From Odiellus spinosus (lineage: Eukaryota > Arthropoda > Arachnida > Opiliones > Phalangiidae): 64,000 nt of DNA. Position numbers and translations under genes: made by a program. Location: positions 310,001 through 374,000 of the forward strand of contig CAWUCO010000227.1 in NCBI GenBank assembly GCA_963920705.1, given 5' to 3'. Below are positions 19,569 through 30,399 of the stretch, piece after piece. The notes under the pieces were generated by a model. It did no database searches, was not told the DNA's origin, and worked only from the letters and a program-made list of their open reading frames with translations. Every line of letters starts with the position of its first letter. The first letter of the stretch is position 1.

Positions 19569-21956
19569 ATGCATAAGTTGAAAGATTGCCAAAAGCGTAA
19601 CCCTGAGAGGGCTGATTTAGAGATCCCGGCGAAGGTCAAGGTTTGGGCCTTAAAATCCGTAGAAAACCTTGAATTCCGAGATTCAGTGATAAATATGGTT
19701 GCAAAAGACCATTCCCCTTTTCTTACAGTCGAGAAGGAAGGTTTTAGGGATTTGTGTAATTCCTTAAATAAAAAGTGTAGACCCATGTCTCGCAGGACCT
19801 TGGTGAGGGGTTTGGACGCCAAAGCTCAAAGCCTCTGCCCGCTTATAAGGGTAAGAAATTTAAAATTTACTTTCTTAACATTGTTTTAACAAAATCCTTT
19901 GGAGAGTTTTAGTTTATGATAACCAAAACAATTGTGATTCCAGGCGTCTCTTGCGAAAGTGGCACAAAATGAATTACACAGCACCCTAGACATTTGGTCC
20001 AGCAAGATGCGACACTCGATTCTTGGCGTTAGATGTCAATTCATTGATGATAATTGGTACTTCCGGAATTGTTTGGTTGGGTTTAAAGACTTTCCTGGTG
20101 CCCATACAGGAAAAACCATTAACCTAAAACTCCGCGAAATGATAAAGGAAGCTGGAATTGACCCAAAAAACGTAATTGTTTTAAATATTTATTTAAATTC
20201 TAAAATTTATATACAGTACATATTTAAAAATCTTTTTATTAAACAGATCTACAGCATCTGTGCCGATAACGCACTAAATATCAGTTCGGCATTAAACATG
20301 GACCTTGTGTGCGAAGATGCATGGCCAGCAACTTTTGATTTAGTCAGAGCGTCAGACATCGACTCTTCGGAAAATGAAGAAGAACATGGTAACTCTTCGG
20401 AAAATGAAGAAGAACATGTTAACTCTTCGGAAAATGAAGAAGAACATGGCAACTCTTCCCAAACGCCAAACACTATGGTGCTTAATGATGGTACGTATAC
20501 ATCATGCTAATACATTTTATTCTAATTTTGTGTTGATTTTAAATTTGCTATATAAATCTTACAAAGGCTGGAACGGACTTTCACAAATTTTCTACCCTGA
20601 TGAAAACTTTGGAACCTCGTCCTCAAAGAAATCTGTGGGTGAAGCAGACTTGCCGCTGATAGAAAGTGACGTTTCGGAAGGCGAGGAAGAAATTGCAAGG
20701 CCCGTTGAAAATTACATTGGCAAAAAATGCAAGCGAAAGAGGTGTGTTGCCCACTCCATCCAACTGGTAGTTAACAATGCTATTGAACACTCCAAGAGAG
20801 CAACGGCAGTTATTAATCGAATAAGCGATTGGATAACCTGGCTTCGCCGAAGCCCAAAATGGACGCAGTCTTTTAAATCTCGATCACCGGGAGGGAAAGA
20901 CCTTAAGCAAAATGGTGGAGTCCGTTGGAATTCAATTTTCATGGCCATTGAACGCTTGGCAGAGGTAAATCCCTTTTTTTTTTGGTGTATAGTAAAACAA
21001 TAATTTGAACCATTACCATTTGCTTTTCGATAGCCTGGAATGATCTTCGCATTGAAAAATACTATCGTTTTGGCCAGGAGCGAACATCAGTGCCCCAAAA
21101 AAATCAAACTTCCTTGTGAAAATGATTCTCACATGTTCAAGGAGTTGCTTTCTTTGCTAAAACCTTTCAAAGTGGCAACAGACATTTTCCAGTCCGGGGG
21201 ACCAATAGCAAATTTAGTTCTACCAACCTTGTTCCGAGTGTTTGAGGAACTGAACCAAACCCCATCGCCCTACTTCGGAAAATTATCAAAACTTTTAAAA
21301 ACAAAGTTAGTGAAAAGATTTGAGGAAGAGATTAACGATGAAGACTATGTATTGGCTACAATGTTAGACCCCAGAAAAAAATGTTCCATGTTTGAAGGTA
21401 TAGTGCATTCTAATTTTATATAATATATAAATTCGTATACATAGCTCAAAAGTTTAAATTATATTTCGAAGGTCATTTCCAAGACCCATCGTGGCTCAAC
21501 GATTTTGAAACATTCAAATGTTGGGACAAAGTCAAGGCTGTTGAAGCTTTGAAAAAGAGCGTCATTTCCATCGCATCAGTCGTGGATGGAAAACCAGATG
21601 ATATGTGTGAAATGTTTCCAGGTTTAGAGAGTCTCTCTATACCTCGAAATCATTTACAAGACTTGGAAGACTATCTGAAGGAGCCACTATTAATCGATTC
21701 TGACGTTTATTCTCCCTTGGAGTATTGGAGGAAAATGAAGGATAGATTTCCCTCCTTGGCAAAATTAGCCAGGAGATATCTTTCTATCGCAGCTTCTTCA
21801 GCGGATGTAGAAAGACTCTTTTCTATTGCTGGCTATATTTTAAGCGCACGACGGGCAAAAATCAGCTTACACCGTGTGGCTTATCTTCTAACCTTGAGAG
21901 AATATGGTCACATGAATACTAACAAGAGACTAAATGGGAACACACCTAAAGATTGA
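19569..21956 (+). CDS. hAT-family transposase, spliced, 5' truncated (copy 2)
   Basis: Coding blocks joined by plausible GT-AG introns: about 19,565-19,849, 19,944-20,171, 20,250-20,490, 20,570-20,966, 21,034-21,397 and 21,472-21,956. Conserved hAT features: MVAKDHSPFLTVEKEGFRDL, LDIWSSKMRHSILG, CVAHSIQLVVNN, GGVRWNSIFMAIERL, YVLATMLDPRKK and the C-terminal dimerisation region with RRYLSIAASSADVERLFSIA. An acceptor (ctttag) just before 19,565 implies an upstream exon; the BED finger seen in copy 1 was not found. An acidic EEEHGNSS repeat occurs three times near 20,370-20,460. It encodes the cut-and-paste enzyme of a hAT element; the last three blocks look intact, but with its N-terminus missing this copy is probably inactive. 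Confidence 0.8.
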
Positions 21957-21984
21957 TGTGTAGATGTGGGCCAAACCAAAAAAT

Positions 21985-22262
21985 ATCTCCGGTCTGTGTG
22001 ACCAAAAAAACCAAAAACTTTCCAGTCTGTGTGACCAAAAAACCAAAACCTTTCCGGTCTGTGTGACCAAAAAACCAAAACCTTTCCGGTCTGTGTGACC
22101 AAAAAAACCAAAAACTTTCCGGTCTGTGTGACCAAAAAACCAAAACCTTTCCGGTCTGTGTGACCAAAAAACCAAAAACTTTCCAGTCTGTGTGACCCAC
22201 AAACCAAAAACTTTCCGGTCTGTGTGACCAAAAAACCAAAAACTTTCTGGTCTGTGTCTGTG
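21985..22262. repeat. ~31-bp minisatellite after hAT copy 2
   Basis: About nine copies of a 30-32-bp unit (ctttccggtctgtgtgacca plus aaaaaccaaaa), beginning just after the transposase stop codon. Related to the 28-bp unit at 5,281-5,475 on the minus strand. Overlapping open frames in all three minus frames are products of the repeat. Confidence 0.9.
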
Positions 22263-23500
22263 TGACCAAACCATGGTCCGTTTGGCTATGGAGTGAGCGC
22301 AGTCAGTAGATGGGAGGGAGATATACTGAACAACGGACTTCTAGTACGTAAAATCATTATTTATAGTAGTAAATAAATAATTTGTTGGTTTAAAAAACCT
22401 AGTATTCTGACAAATTTCCTATAACTATAATACCACAAAAGGAAAAACTCAGTCCTTTTGACTAAATTTTAATTAATCTTTAAAATAAAATTTAACAAAA
22501 ATTCATTTGCTGAGTGTTTCCAAAAGGTATATCGAATGATGTATTTGGTTTGGGATCTTTGGTTTCCAGGAGGTTTAAGATGTCGATAATCCTTTTTTTT
22601 TTCATGGCATATTTATATTTATAAAAGTTTTTTTAGGTATATTTCAGAAAAAGAAAGAGTAGTTGCATAATAAAGAGAGACTGTGGTGGAATTTTCATGA
22701 AATTGTAATATAATTTGACGTAGTTATAAATCAAAACGCTCCGATTTTATCATTAAACACGTTTCAAAACTACGTGTATATATTTGTGTCATTTTAATTT
22801 GGAAGTTTATTTTCAACGCGTCAACCCAGAGGTGTTAAATTATCTATTATATATAAATATATATATATATCATAAGTTTATAACTTATCTTATATAAGTA
22901 TGTCACGTCAATTGTTTTACATGCATTTTTCTTAATGACACCGCCAAATCGTGTCAAAACCCAGACAAAAATAATTATTCTTTGTGTAGATTTTTATTGC
23001 ATACTTCGGGGTCACGTGTGGTCTTTACGTTTTTCATGCCAGCCAATATAATCATTTTGCATACCAATGAGGGTCTCAGCCACTCCTAGGTGATCTACTT
23101 TTAGAAATTTGATTTTGATAGAAAATGTCATAGCGGTTTCTTGGGAGATATTTTCAATGCAGGGAATTTTCAAATCGATCTCAAACCTTTTTCTATCGGT
23201 CATTTTCCCCCAATCAACTATTCCTCTCTCTTTTTGGCGGGAAAAAATATTCAGAGGAATATTGGTTCAGTAAGGTGGTCTAGAAAACAGGTTTATAAAA
23301 CGGGTTTTTCCCCCCCTCCCCTAACGATCCTACTCTTGAGCAGAGTCTTGAGTTAGAGTTACCAGTATTCTTGAATTGAAGCCTATCTATATCGCACACG
23401 CAAATCTTTTTCCTACAAACTCCAAAGATGTCCGCAGAAAAGTAAGAATTTTCAATTGAAATATAATTTTTATATAGCATAGTATTTACTTTTCAATTGC
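22263..23500. other. Non-coding AT-rich stretch
   Basis: No supported gene. An AT microsatellite-like tract lies around 22,845-22,905. Confidence 0.4.
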
Positions 23501-24539
23501 AGGGTTGATACTAAAAGTTACTATTTTCGTAATTCATTTACTAAAAGTTACTATTTTCGTAATTCATTTACTAAAAGTTACTATTTTCGTAATTCATTTA
23601 CTAAAAGTTACTATTTTCGTAATTCATTTACTAAAAGTTACTATTTTCGTAATTCATTTACTAAAAGTTACTATTTTCGTAATTCATTTACTAAAAGTTA
23701 CTATTTTCGTAATTCATTTACTAAAAGTTACTATTTTCGTAATTCATTTACTAAAAGTTACTATTTTCGTAATTCATTTACTAAAAGTTACTATTTTCGT
23801 AATTCATTTACTAAAAGTTACTATTTTCGTAATTCATTTACTAAAAGTTACTATTTTCGTAATTCATTTACTAAAAGTTACTATTTTAATAAGTTAACTT
23901 TATAATAAAAGTTATTATTTTCAAAAGTTAACTTTATAATGAAAATAATAATAAAAGTTATTATTTTCAAAAGTTAACTTTATAATAAAAGTTATTATTT
24001 TCATAAGTTAACTTTATAATAAAAGTTACTATTTTCGTAATTTGTTAATATATTTTCTGGCCTAATTTGATTCCTTAACTCAAAAGTATTGCAACTCTTA
24101 TACCCTCTTCAGACGAGGCATAATTAGCCGGTTTAATCAGATTTAACCATAGTTTATTCAAAATTAACCGAGGTTTATTAAATCTGATTAAACCACGGCT
24201 AATTACGCCTCGTCTGAAGAGGGTATAAGAGTTGCAATACTTTTGAGTTAAGGAAACAAATTAGGCCAGAAAATATATTAACAAATTACGAAAATAGTAA
24301 CTTTTATTATAAAGTTAACTTATGAAAATAATAACTTTTATTGTAATAATATAGGATATTTAAGTATCTCAAAACAACAAGATAATATAATATATATATT
24401 AATGCAATTCTGCGATGAAACAGTTTATTATTATTATTATTTATTAAAACGTCAAATTTTGTTACTATTTGGTTACTTTTTCCATAGTAGTTGGTTACTA
24501 TTTGGATTAAAATGAAGACAAACTTTGAGTATCAACCCT
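23501..24539. mobile_element. Non-autonomous foldback DNA transposon with internal minisatellite
   Basis: Terminal inverted repeats: agggttgatactaaaagtt at 23,501-23,519 and its complement with one mismatch at 24,521-24,539. Inside are an exact 30-bp minisatellite and a long imperfect palindrome (about 23,990-24,150 against 24,180-24,320) that contains the same aaaagttactattttcgtaa motif as the minisatellite. No transposase ORF. Superfamily not determined; no clear target-site duplication. Confidence 0.75.
23510..23889. repeat. Exact 30-bp minisatellite, ~12.5 units
   Basis: Unit: actaaaagttactattttcg plus taattcattt. The copies are identical, so expansion is recent. Because 30 is a multiple of three it creates a spurious 130-codon frame of ten-residue repeats. 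Confidence 0.95.
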
Positions 24540-24639
24540 AGCTGTTTCGCGCAGCATTATTTTTTAAGTTTGATTGTATCTTTTATGTCACGCGTTGATT
24601 TGTAATATAATTTAGCATTTAAATATACTATACTGAATT

Positions 24640-24780
24640 ATATTATCATTTAGCACTAAATTATATCACTGGGTTTTTAAGCAAACTTAAGTTGAAAAAC
24701 TAAGTTAACTTGAAAAACCTAGTTATATATATATATATATATATATATATACTAGGTACATAGAGGATCTTTTTTAATGA
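24640..24780. repeat. TA microsatellite
   Basis: A (TA)n tract at about 24,724-24,752, flanked by aaaaacctagttat and actaggtacat, which are partly inverted. No gene. Confidence 0.6.
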
Positions 24781-24909
24781 GAAATTTACACTACTCTTCA
24801 TAGCCAAGAAGCAACGATATTTATCAATGGGATCAAAACGAAGTATGAGATAACGTCCAAAGAAAAATCCAAAATAGGATTTTCTTTATGGAAATTATAC
24901 AAAATAGAA

Positions 24910-25491
24910 ATGATGAAGGCCATAATGAAACCGGATGATCAGTCGGTTTGCGGAACTGCAACTATAAAAGGTATGTCAGAAGGCAAATATTTTACACGTA
25001 TTGAACATAATCCTCCTAATTATAACATTTTTCCTGAAGCCTCCTTGCAAGAAGGAGAAAGAGCGGTGCAAGAGGAGGTCGAAGTCGATGAGGCAGTCGA
25101 AAACTTCGTCATAGGGACGAGTCTTATTAAAAAACTAAATGCCCAAGTGGCATTTGCCAAGGGGATCTTAAAGCTCTATGTTCCCCCGAAAGCCGCCAAC
25201 AGGGGCGAGAGGAGAAGCAGATCGAGCAATTCCGATAGGAATTGCTCGATCTGCAAAAAAATAGGCCATTTGAAAATCAATTGTTTTTTCAATAAAAATG
25301 GGCCTAGATATCAACCGTCGCCCGATTTGCGGGTAAGAATCCCGGTGAGGTCCCCGGTGAGAAGCCATCGAGCGGCCTCGAGGCACCGCTCAAGATCGAG
25401 CCGTAGGCCTGCCTCGAGGTCGCCCGCGACAGATTCGACGGTTGGGCGAAGCCCATTGGTCGTTACGGAAAAAATTATGCCTTTCTATTAA
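24910..25491 (+). CDS. Gag/protease-like ORF with CCHC zinc knuckle and Arg/Ser-rich tail
   Basis: A 193-codon ORF (first ATG 24,910); the frame is open further upstream without an ATG to about 24,780. It has a CCHC zinc knuckle (CSICKKIGHLKINC, residues about 112-125) followed by an Arg/Ser-rich tail, as in retroelement Gag. Before it, FVIGTSLIKKLNA followed by FAKGILKLYV recalls the end of a retropepsin (normally ILG-x-DFL...), but the order protease then knuckle would be unusual, so this is tentative. A 38-nt perfect hairpin lies just before the knuckle codons. A decayed relative sits at about 28,900-29,200. No RT or integrase follows. Confidence 0.5.
   Translation: MMKAIMKPDDQSVCGTATIKGMSEGKYFTRIEHNPPNYNIFPEASLQEGERAVQEEVEVDEAVENFVIGTSLIKKLNAQVAFAKGILKLYVPPKAANRGERRSRSSNSDRNCSICKKIGHLKINCFFNKNGPRYQPSPDLRVRIPVRSPVRSHRAASRHRSRSSRRPASRSPATDSTVGRSPLVVTEKIMPFY
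25217..25254 (+). other. Perfect 17-bp hairpin inside the zinc-knuckle ORF
   Basis: GCAGATCGAGCAATTCC, loop GATA, then the exact complement. It is in the coding region directly upstream of the zinc-knuckle cysteines, where retroelements may hold packaging or recoding structures. Role unknown. Confidence 0.6.
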
Positions 25492-25499
25492 ATAAAAAA

Positions 25500-26360
25500 A
25501 AAATTCAATCAATTTATCATTAACTTTTTTTTTTTCTAATTTTGCTTCAATCGAGTCAATTTATATTGATTAACATTAGTTTATAGCGAGTAATAAGGTG
25601 ATATAAGGTCGATTTTAATATAATATAAATTCAAACAGCTAATTTAACAAAATATTTTAAAGTTTAAAAACCTTACTTCTTCCTCTTTCAGATAAATTCA
25701 GCTTTATTTTTTATATACTTAAAGGGAGGGTGAAGAGCATTTTTGTGAGACTTTCCTCGGATTTATATTTTTTCCTTGAACAGGGCTCCCAGAGTACCTA
25801 TAATACCTATAAATACCTATAATTCCCAGTTGGTCCTATAATAACCTAGAATTCTTATATTTATAATATAAATATCTATATAACCCTTTCGTCCAGTTCC
25901 TATGGAAAAGTTCAGGTTGCACCACGAGTATAAATCATCCCTAGCGGCAAAAAAAGAAAAAAAAAAAAAGAAGGGGGACCCGGGTAGAGAGAAGAGAGCA
26001 ATTTGAGTTTTTTTTTAAAGGGTAGTCCGAGACTCCGAGTTAGTTCAAAGAATGGGACGAACGGTGGGCGAACGAAGGCGTGGAAAAGAAAGCCAGGTCG
26101 GAAAATTTCGGACTACCCTACCAAAGGGCTAACATCCCTAATAAAGTTAAAATAATTAAATATTAATGTCGAAATAAAAGGCCAATGACCGTGAAATCGT
26201 GCAAGAGATTCATATTCTGAATGAAACTAAATGGAAAGAAACGTTATCTGATCTATCACGAGATTCCGCCTCAACGTTGAGCAATGTGCAGAATTTTTGA
26301 AAGAACCTTGGAGCAATTCATTCAAATGAGAGAACAAGGCTTTCACTCTGGTCAAGATAA
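25500..26360. other. Non-coding stretch
   Basis: No gene seen. It contains short repeats of aatacctata at 25,795-25,820, a purine-rich tract near 25,950-25,980 and a more GC-rich patch at 25,980-26,120. Confidence 0.4.
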
Positions 26361-26364
26361 GTAC

Positions 26365-27995
26365 AATTAAAATGCTAATATAAGAATAATTTGCGAAGAT
26401 AACACGTGATTAAAAAATAAAAACTAATTTTATTTATAAAAATAAGACAGTTTCGAACCGTGGTTTGTTATTCAATCTGATATATTCTAAATTTTGAAAA
26501 AATCTTATAAACCAATTTTATTGATATTGTTTTATAAGGAAAGATTTTACGAGTATTCCATAATGTTTTAAGTTAAGCAAGGTTCAATATTTAAATTGCG
26601 ATAAAAATTTAAAAAAAATAGTTTCTATAATTTTCCTATATTTCACTATTATTAAAGTCTATTTCGGGTATATTGGAATCGCAGTCCATTAGGTGCATGC
26701 GTGTTGCATAATTCAAATTTTCATTTTTAATATCCTGGCAATGTTCTTTATTTGTATACTCTTATTTACTTTCACTTTTACCTATATAAAATTTTCCGCA
26801 TTTACAACACCGATTATATCTAAATTATTTTTACAATGTGTATGGTTTCTATTATTATCCCATTACACCAGCTTTTTTAAAGATTTTTAATTTATAATTT
26901 TAATATTATATTTTCGTAGTTTCCGTTGTAATAATTTATTTGGGGTCTTTGTAGTACGGAAGAACTACCAAACATATTTTTTAATCTAATATAAAAAAAA
27001 AAATTGTAATTTTTATATTAGATTCAAAAATATATTTCGCCATTCTTCCGTACTACAAAGACCCAAATAAGTTATTACAACGCAAACTAAGAAAATATAG
27101 TATTAAAACTATAAATAAAGAAGTTAAAAAATTCAAAAATAGTGTTAAAATTATAGTCTTGCTTTGTCACTTTCCCTTTAAAAATAAATATTAAAGTACC
27201 TAAATTTAGTAATAGTATAGTAATAGTTATTTAGTTATAGTATAGTAATAGTTATTTCGTTATAGTATAGTAATAGTTATTTCGTTATTTAGTTATAGTA
27301 TAGTAATAGTTATTTCGTTATTTAGTTATAGTATAGTAATAGTTATTTAATTATAGTATAGTAATAGCCAGCGCGATATATTAAACCCGATCAAAACCTT
27401 TAGGCAAAACTTAAAAATAAAACAATAGCAGTCTATATAAAAACCCTAATAGCTCTCCAATGCGGTCTTGTAGGATGCCGCGAATCTAAAATTCTACAAA
27501 TAGCTTGATGAAATGGAAAAATAATAAAGAAAATAAAGAAAAAAATATATATATAATCGGTGTTGTAAATAAGATTAAGGTGGAAAAGTTTATATTGGTA
27601 AAAGTAAAGGAAATTAAGGGAAAAAATTAAAGAACATTGCCAGGATATTAAAAATGAATATTGGAATAATGCAACACGTATGATGCACCTAAGGGACAGC
27701 GATTCCAATAGAAATATAATAGTCCTTAATAATGTAGAAATTTAGCCAAAGAGAACGACTACCATCGTTGGAATATAAACAAATATATAACAAAAAATAA
27801 AGTAGTTTCTTAACGCCCGCATTAAAATTGGTTTATAAGGTTTTTCGAAAAATTGATTATATGAGATTGAATAACAAACCACGGTTCGAAACTGTCTCGT
27901 GTCATTTTTTTTATGTAAAAAAAAACAAAACCAAAAAGTTTTTATTTCTTAATCACGTGTTATCTTCGCAAATTATTCTTATATTAGCATCTGTA
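26365..27995. mobile_element. Long foldback element (~1.6 kb)
   Basis: Arms at about 26,365-26,880 and 27,560-27,995 are imperfect reverse complements. Paired landmarks: cgaagataacacgtgattaa, gtttcgaaccgtggtttgtt and atcctggcaatgttctttat. Inside is a second palindrome (about 26,900-27,000 against 27,005-27,110, core ggtctttgtagtacggaaga) and a short tandem repeat (about 27,220-27,365, unit near tatagtatagtaatagttat). No transposase is seen; a non-autonomous element, possibly one foldback inserted into another. Confidence 0.7.
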
Positions 27996-28120
27996 AAATA
28001 AATGGTCAAAAAACATTGTCTTAGTTCTGATTTTACAGATGTTAAATTTCAATAATCCAATTTAAAGTTAGCTTTCACTCTCCCTTTAATATAACACCTT
28101 GGCGACTCTACTCCATAACA

Positions 28121-28256
28121 AAATTGCGTTTATTTTGACCCCTTCAAAGGGGTTAGGCAACCCACAGAATCAGAAAAGCAATGGGGGATGAAACATCATT
28201 ACGGATATGATTCAGTGGATTTCCTACCCCCTTTGGAAGGGGTCAAAATAAATGCA
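28121..28256. repeat. Short inverted repeat
   Basis: Arms of about 32 bp (gcgtttattttgacccctt and the rest, against a reverse complement ending caaaataaatgc) separated by about 70 bp. Probably a small MITE or the end of one. Confidence 0.6.
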
Positions 28257-28527
28257 AGAGGTCTATTGTTTCTATTTCGATGCTCATTTTATTGCTCCTT
28301 TTGAGAGATTCTAATTATAGTAGTTTAACTCCCTGTTAACTTCTTGTATATGATAAGCCCTAGTACTGTATAGTCAAAGGTAGGGAGCTGATAGTAACTT
28401 ATTTCGCCAAAGGCAACCCTTCAATTAATGCTCATTCAATTTACACTATTCTTTATAGAAACAGAAGAACCAATCCTATTTTAAAAGGAATTAATTATAC
28501 AAGCAGAAATAAGTAGATAAAAATCTC

Positions 28528-28870
28528 CCATGGATGGATAGAGGGTCAGTTGACAAACGTAATTCATTATTTTATTTTAATTAATGATATTATCCTTTAA
28601 TTAATGATTTTTGACTGGATGAAAATTCTTGCCTCAGGGTGAATATGAAAAATAAAACCTTCCTTGGATGGATAGAGGGTGAGTTGACGAACTTTATTTA
28701 TTAATCTATTTTAACTAATGAAATTAATTTTTTTTGGACTGTATGACAATGAAAAATAAAATCTCCCTTGGATGGATAGAGGGTGAGTTGACCAACTTAA
28801 TTCGTTAAACTATTAAAAAATGAAATTAACTTTCAATTAATGCTTTTTGACTGGATGACATTTTTCGCCT
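28528..28870. repeat. Three ~120-bp tandem repeats
   Basis: Each unit holds tggatggatagagggtgagt, then an AT-rich part and a gactggatga motif. Copies start at about 28,528, 28,655 and 28,765. No coding sequence. Confidence 0.75.
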
Positions 28871-28899
28871 TATTGGGGAGGTGTGACTAAAAGCGGTTG

Positions 28900-29200
28900 A
28901 AGAAGATAGATGATTCCATTGATGAGGGGTTTGTAATAGGAACTCGACTACTTAAAAAGCAAAATACTTTAGATGTGCCTTTAAAAACGGTTATAGCAGT
29001 TATACGTTTAAGATTTGTTCCATATACAAGAAGGTTGACCAACTGAAAATTTATTGTTTTTATAATAAAAATGGCCAGAATAAGCCAAGGTTAGGGACAG
29101 ATCTAAGGCGCTTACGCCTGTCAAGCCGGTCAACGTCTCTTGAAATTAAAGCGCGAGAAATTTAGTTTCTTTTAAAGAAAAGAGCAACTTTTTACTCTCC
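28900..29200 (+). pseudogene. Decayed relative of the 25-kb zinc-knuckle ORF
   Basis: The text gatgaggggtttgtaatagg and what follows translates to GFVIGTRLLKKQN, matching FVIGTSLIKKLN of the 24,910-25,491 ORF. Later parts match the flanks of its zinc knuckle (a ttgtttttataataaaaatgg block) with frame breaks and the cysteines lost. It ends before a T run of about 32 at 29,230-29,261. Confidence 0.5.
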
Positions 29201-29229
29201 CGTTAGAGTTGCTTATTAAATAATGATTT

Positions 29230-29263
<34 letters not shown>

Positions 29264-29334
29264 ACGAATGACTGGATTGACTTTGGGTTATACTTTAATG
29301 TAGAATGGAGTCGACAAAATTGTTTTTTGGCGCG

Positions 29335-29575
29335 AATATAGCAGTGGGGTGTGAGACAATAGTACCCACGAAGGCTAGCGTTGTGTTCGGCTTCGTAGAG
29401 ATGAAGATTTCCGCAGCCTAAACAACTGATTTACTCTTCTTCGTATAGTCTAAAAAGGAGTTTATATATATTATAGATCAATTGGAGCAAGTTCTTATTG
29501 TGGATATAATCTACTTGCGGGGTCGCCCCGTATTCAATCCCCGCTAGGTTGAAGGTGTTTTTGAAGGGCTGTATC
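29335..29575 (-). repeat. Left inverted arm flanking Polinton block 1
   Basis: Reverse-complement match to about 36,270-36,490; shared parts include gtacccacgaaggctagcgt, tagagatg, tagatcaa and cttgcggggt with gccccgtattcaa. The arm contains decayed versions of the two small genes that meet at the right arm. The pair encloses all of Polinton block 1 (about 7 kb). Confidence 0.7.
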
Positions 29576-29599
29576 ATGACTAGAGCTTGTTAAGAGCGA

Positions 29600-30040
29600 T
29601 TCCAAAATTAACTTCTGTTTGGCGGCACCAAAATGGACTATTTCAATTTTTTTCGATTGCTACTCCCCAGTGGATTTCCACGACAGACTTCTTTAACTTT
29701 CCCCAAGTTTGCTAGACATCGGTGCAAGTTTGTACAATTTTTGGTAACTTATCCTCTCTATTGACTAGAAGTAATACAGCGATACAATGTTTACAATAGT
29801 CTCCTCCTCCCGCAGGACAAGTCAAGTAACTTGGAATTCTTCGGTTTTGCCCAGATCTAATTTAACTTTGTGTGGTTCTTCCGCTAAACCTGATGTTTGT
29901 AAAACAAGAGCTTCGATGAAACTTCCAGAATCGTGCTCTTTAGAAGTACAAGTAACCACGCATCTAACTATGTGTTTTTTTAACTTCTGCTCGCCTTGTA
30001 GCAAACAGTTTTTTCGAATTCCAATGTATTCCATTATTTT
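29600..30040 (-). pseudogene. SWIM-type zinc finger remnant
   Basis: On the minus strand, a 70-codon ORF (30,034-29,822) ends LGKTEEFQVT. Just downstream in another frame comes CPAGGGDYCKHCIAVLLL, the C-x-H-x2-A-x-L half of a SWIM zinc finger, then QTWGKLKKS-like text. A frameshift near 29,825 and a later stop break it. SWIM domains often accompany Mutator-like or YqaJ proteins in animal mobile elements, but no link to the 40-kb gene could be shown. Confidence 0.5.
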
Positions 30041-30399
30041 TACTAGTGACAGAGCAACAGGTACTAAAGAAAAAATATATTATTATTATAGGCAAGGCTT
30101 AGCTTAAACTCGAGCACTTCTCGAATTTAGAGAGCCGCTGAGAGCCAAATTAGTTTATTTTGTGCTTTTTTTGTAATATTAAATATTGGGAAACATATGA
30201 CACTTACCGTTATTATCTTTCCTAAAGTTGGATCATCCATAATAAACGAAAATTAACCACAACATTCAACTATTATGGGGGCGCGCTCTGTGCAGAGCAG
30301 ACGGCGTCCGCGCTTGTTTCCTTAAAATCGAAATTAAAAGTTTCGCCGTTTGGTGGCACTAGTGAAACTTTACGGTACGAATAGCCTAATTCAGCCCCC

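Noticed and set aside
21908..22274. Three overlapping ~110-codon minus-strand ORFs
   Set aside because: All are read through the 31-bp minisatellite in different frames.
23510..23889. CRISPR-like array
   Set aside because: Units are contiguous with no spacers, in a eukaryotic transposon.
23505..23897. 130-codon ORF of ten-residue repeats
   Set aside because: It is created by the exact 30-bp minisatellite, whose length is a multiple of three; no start context or domain.
26693..26890. 65-codon hydrophobic ORF
   Set aside because: Lies in an arm of the foldback element; hydrophobicity follows from T-rich sequence, and the other arm does not keep it open.
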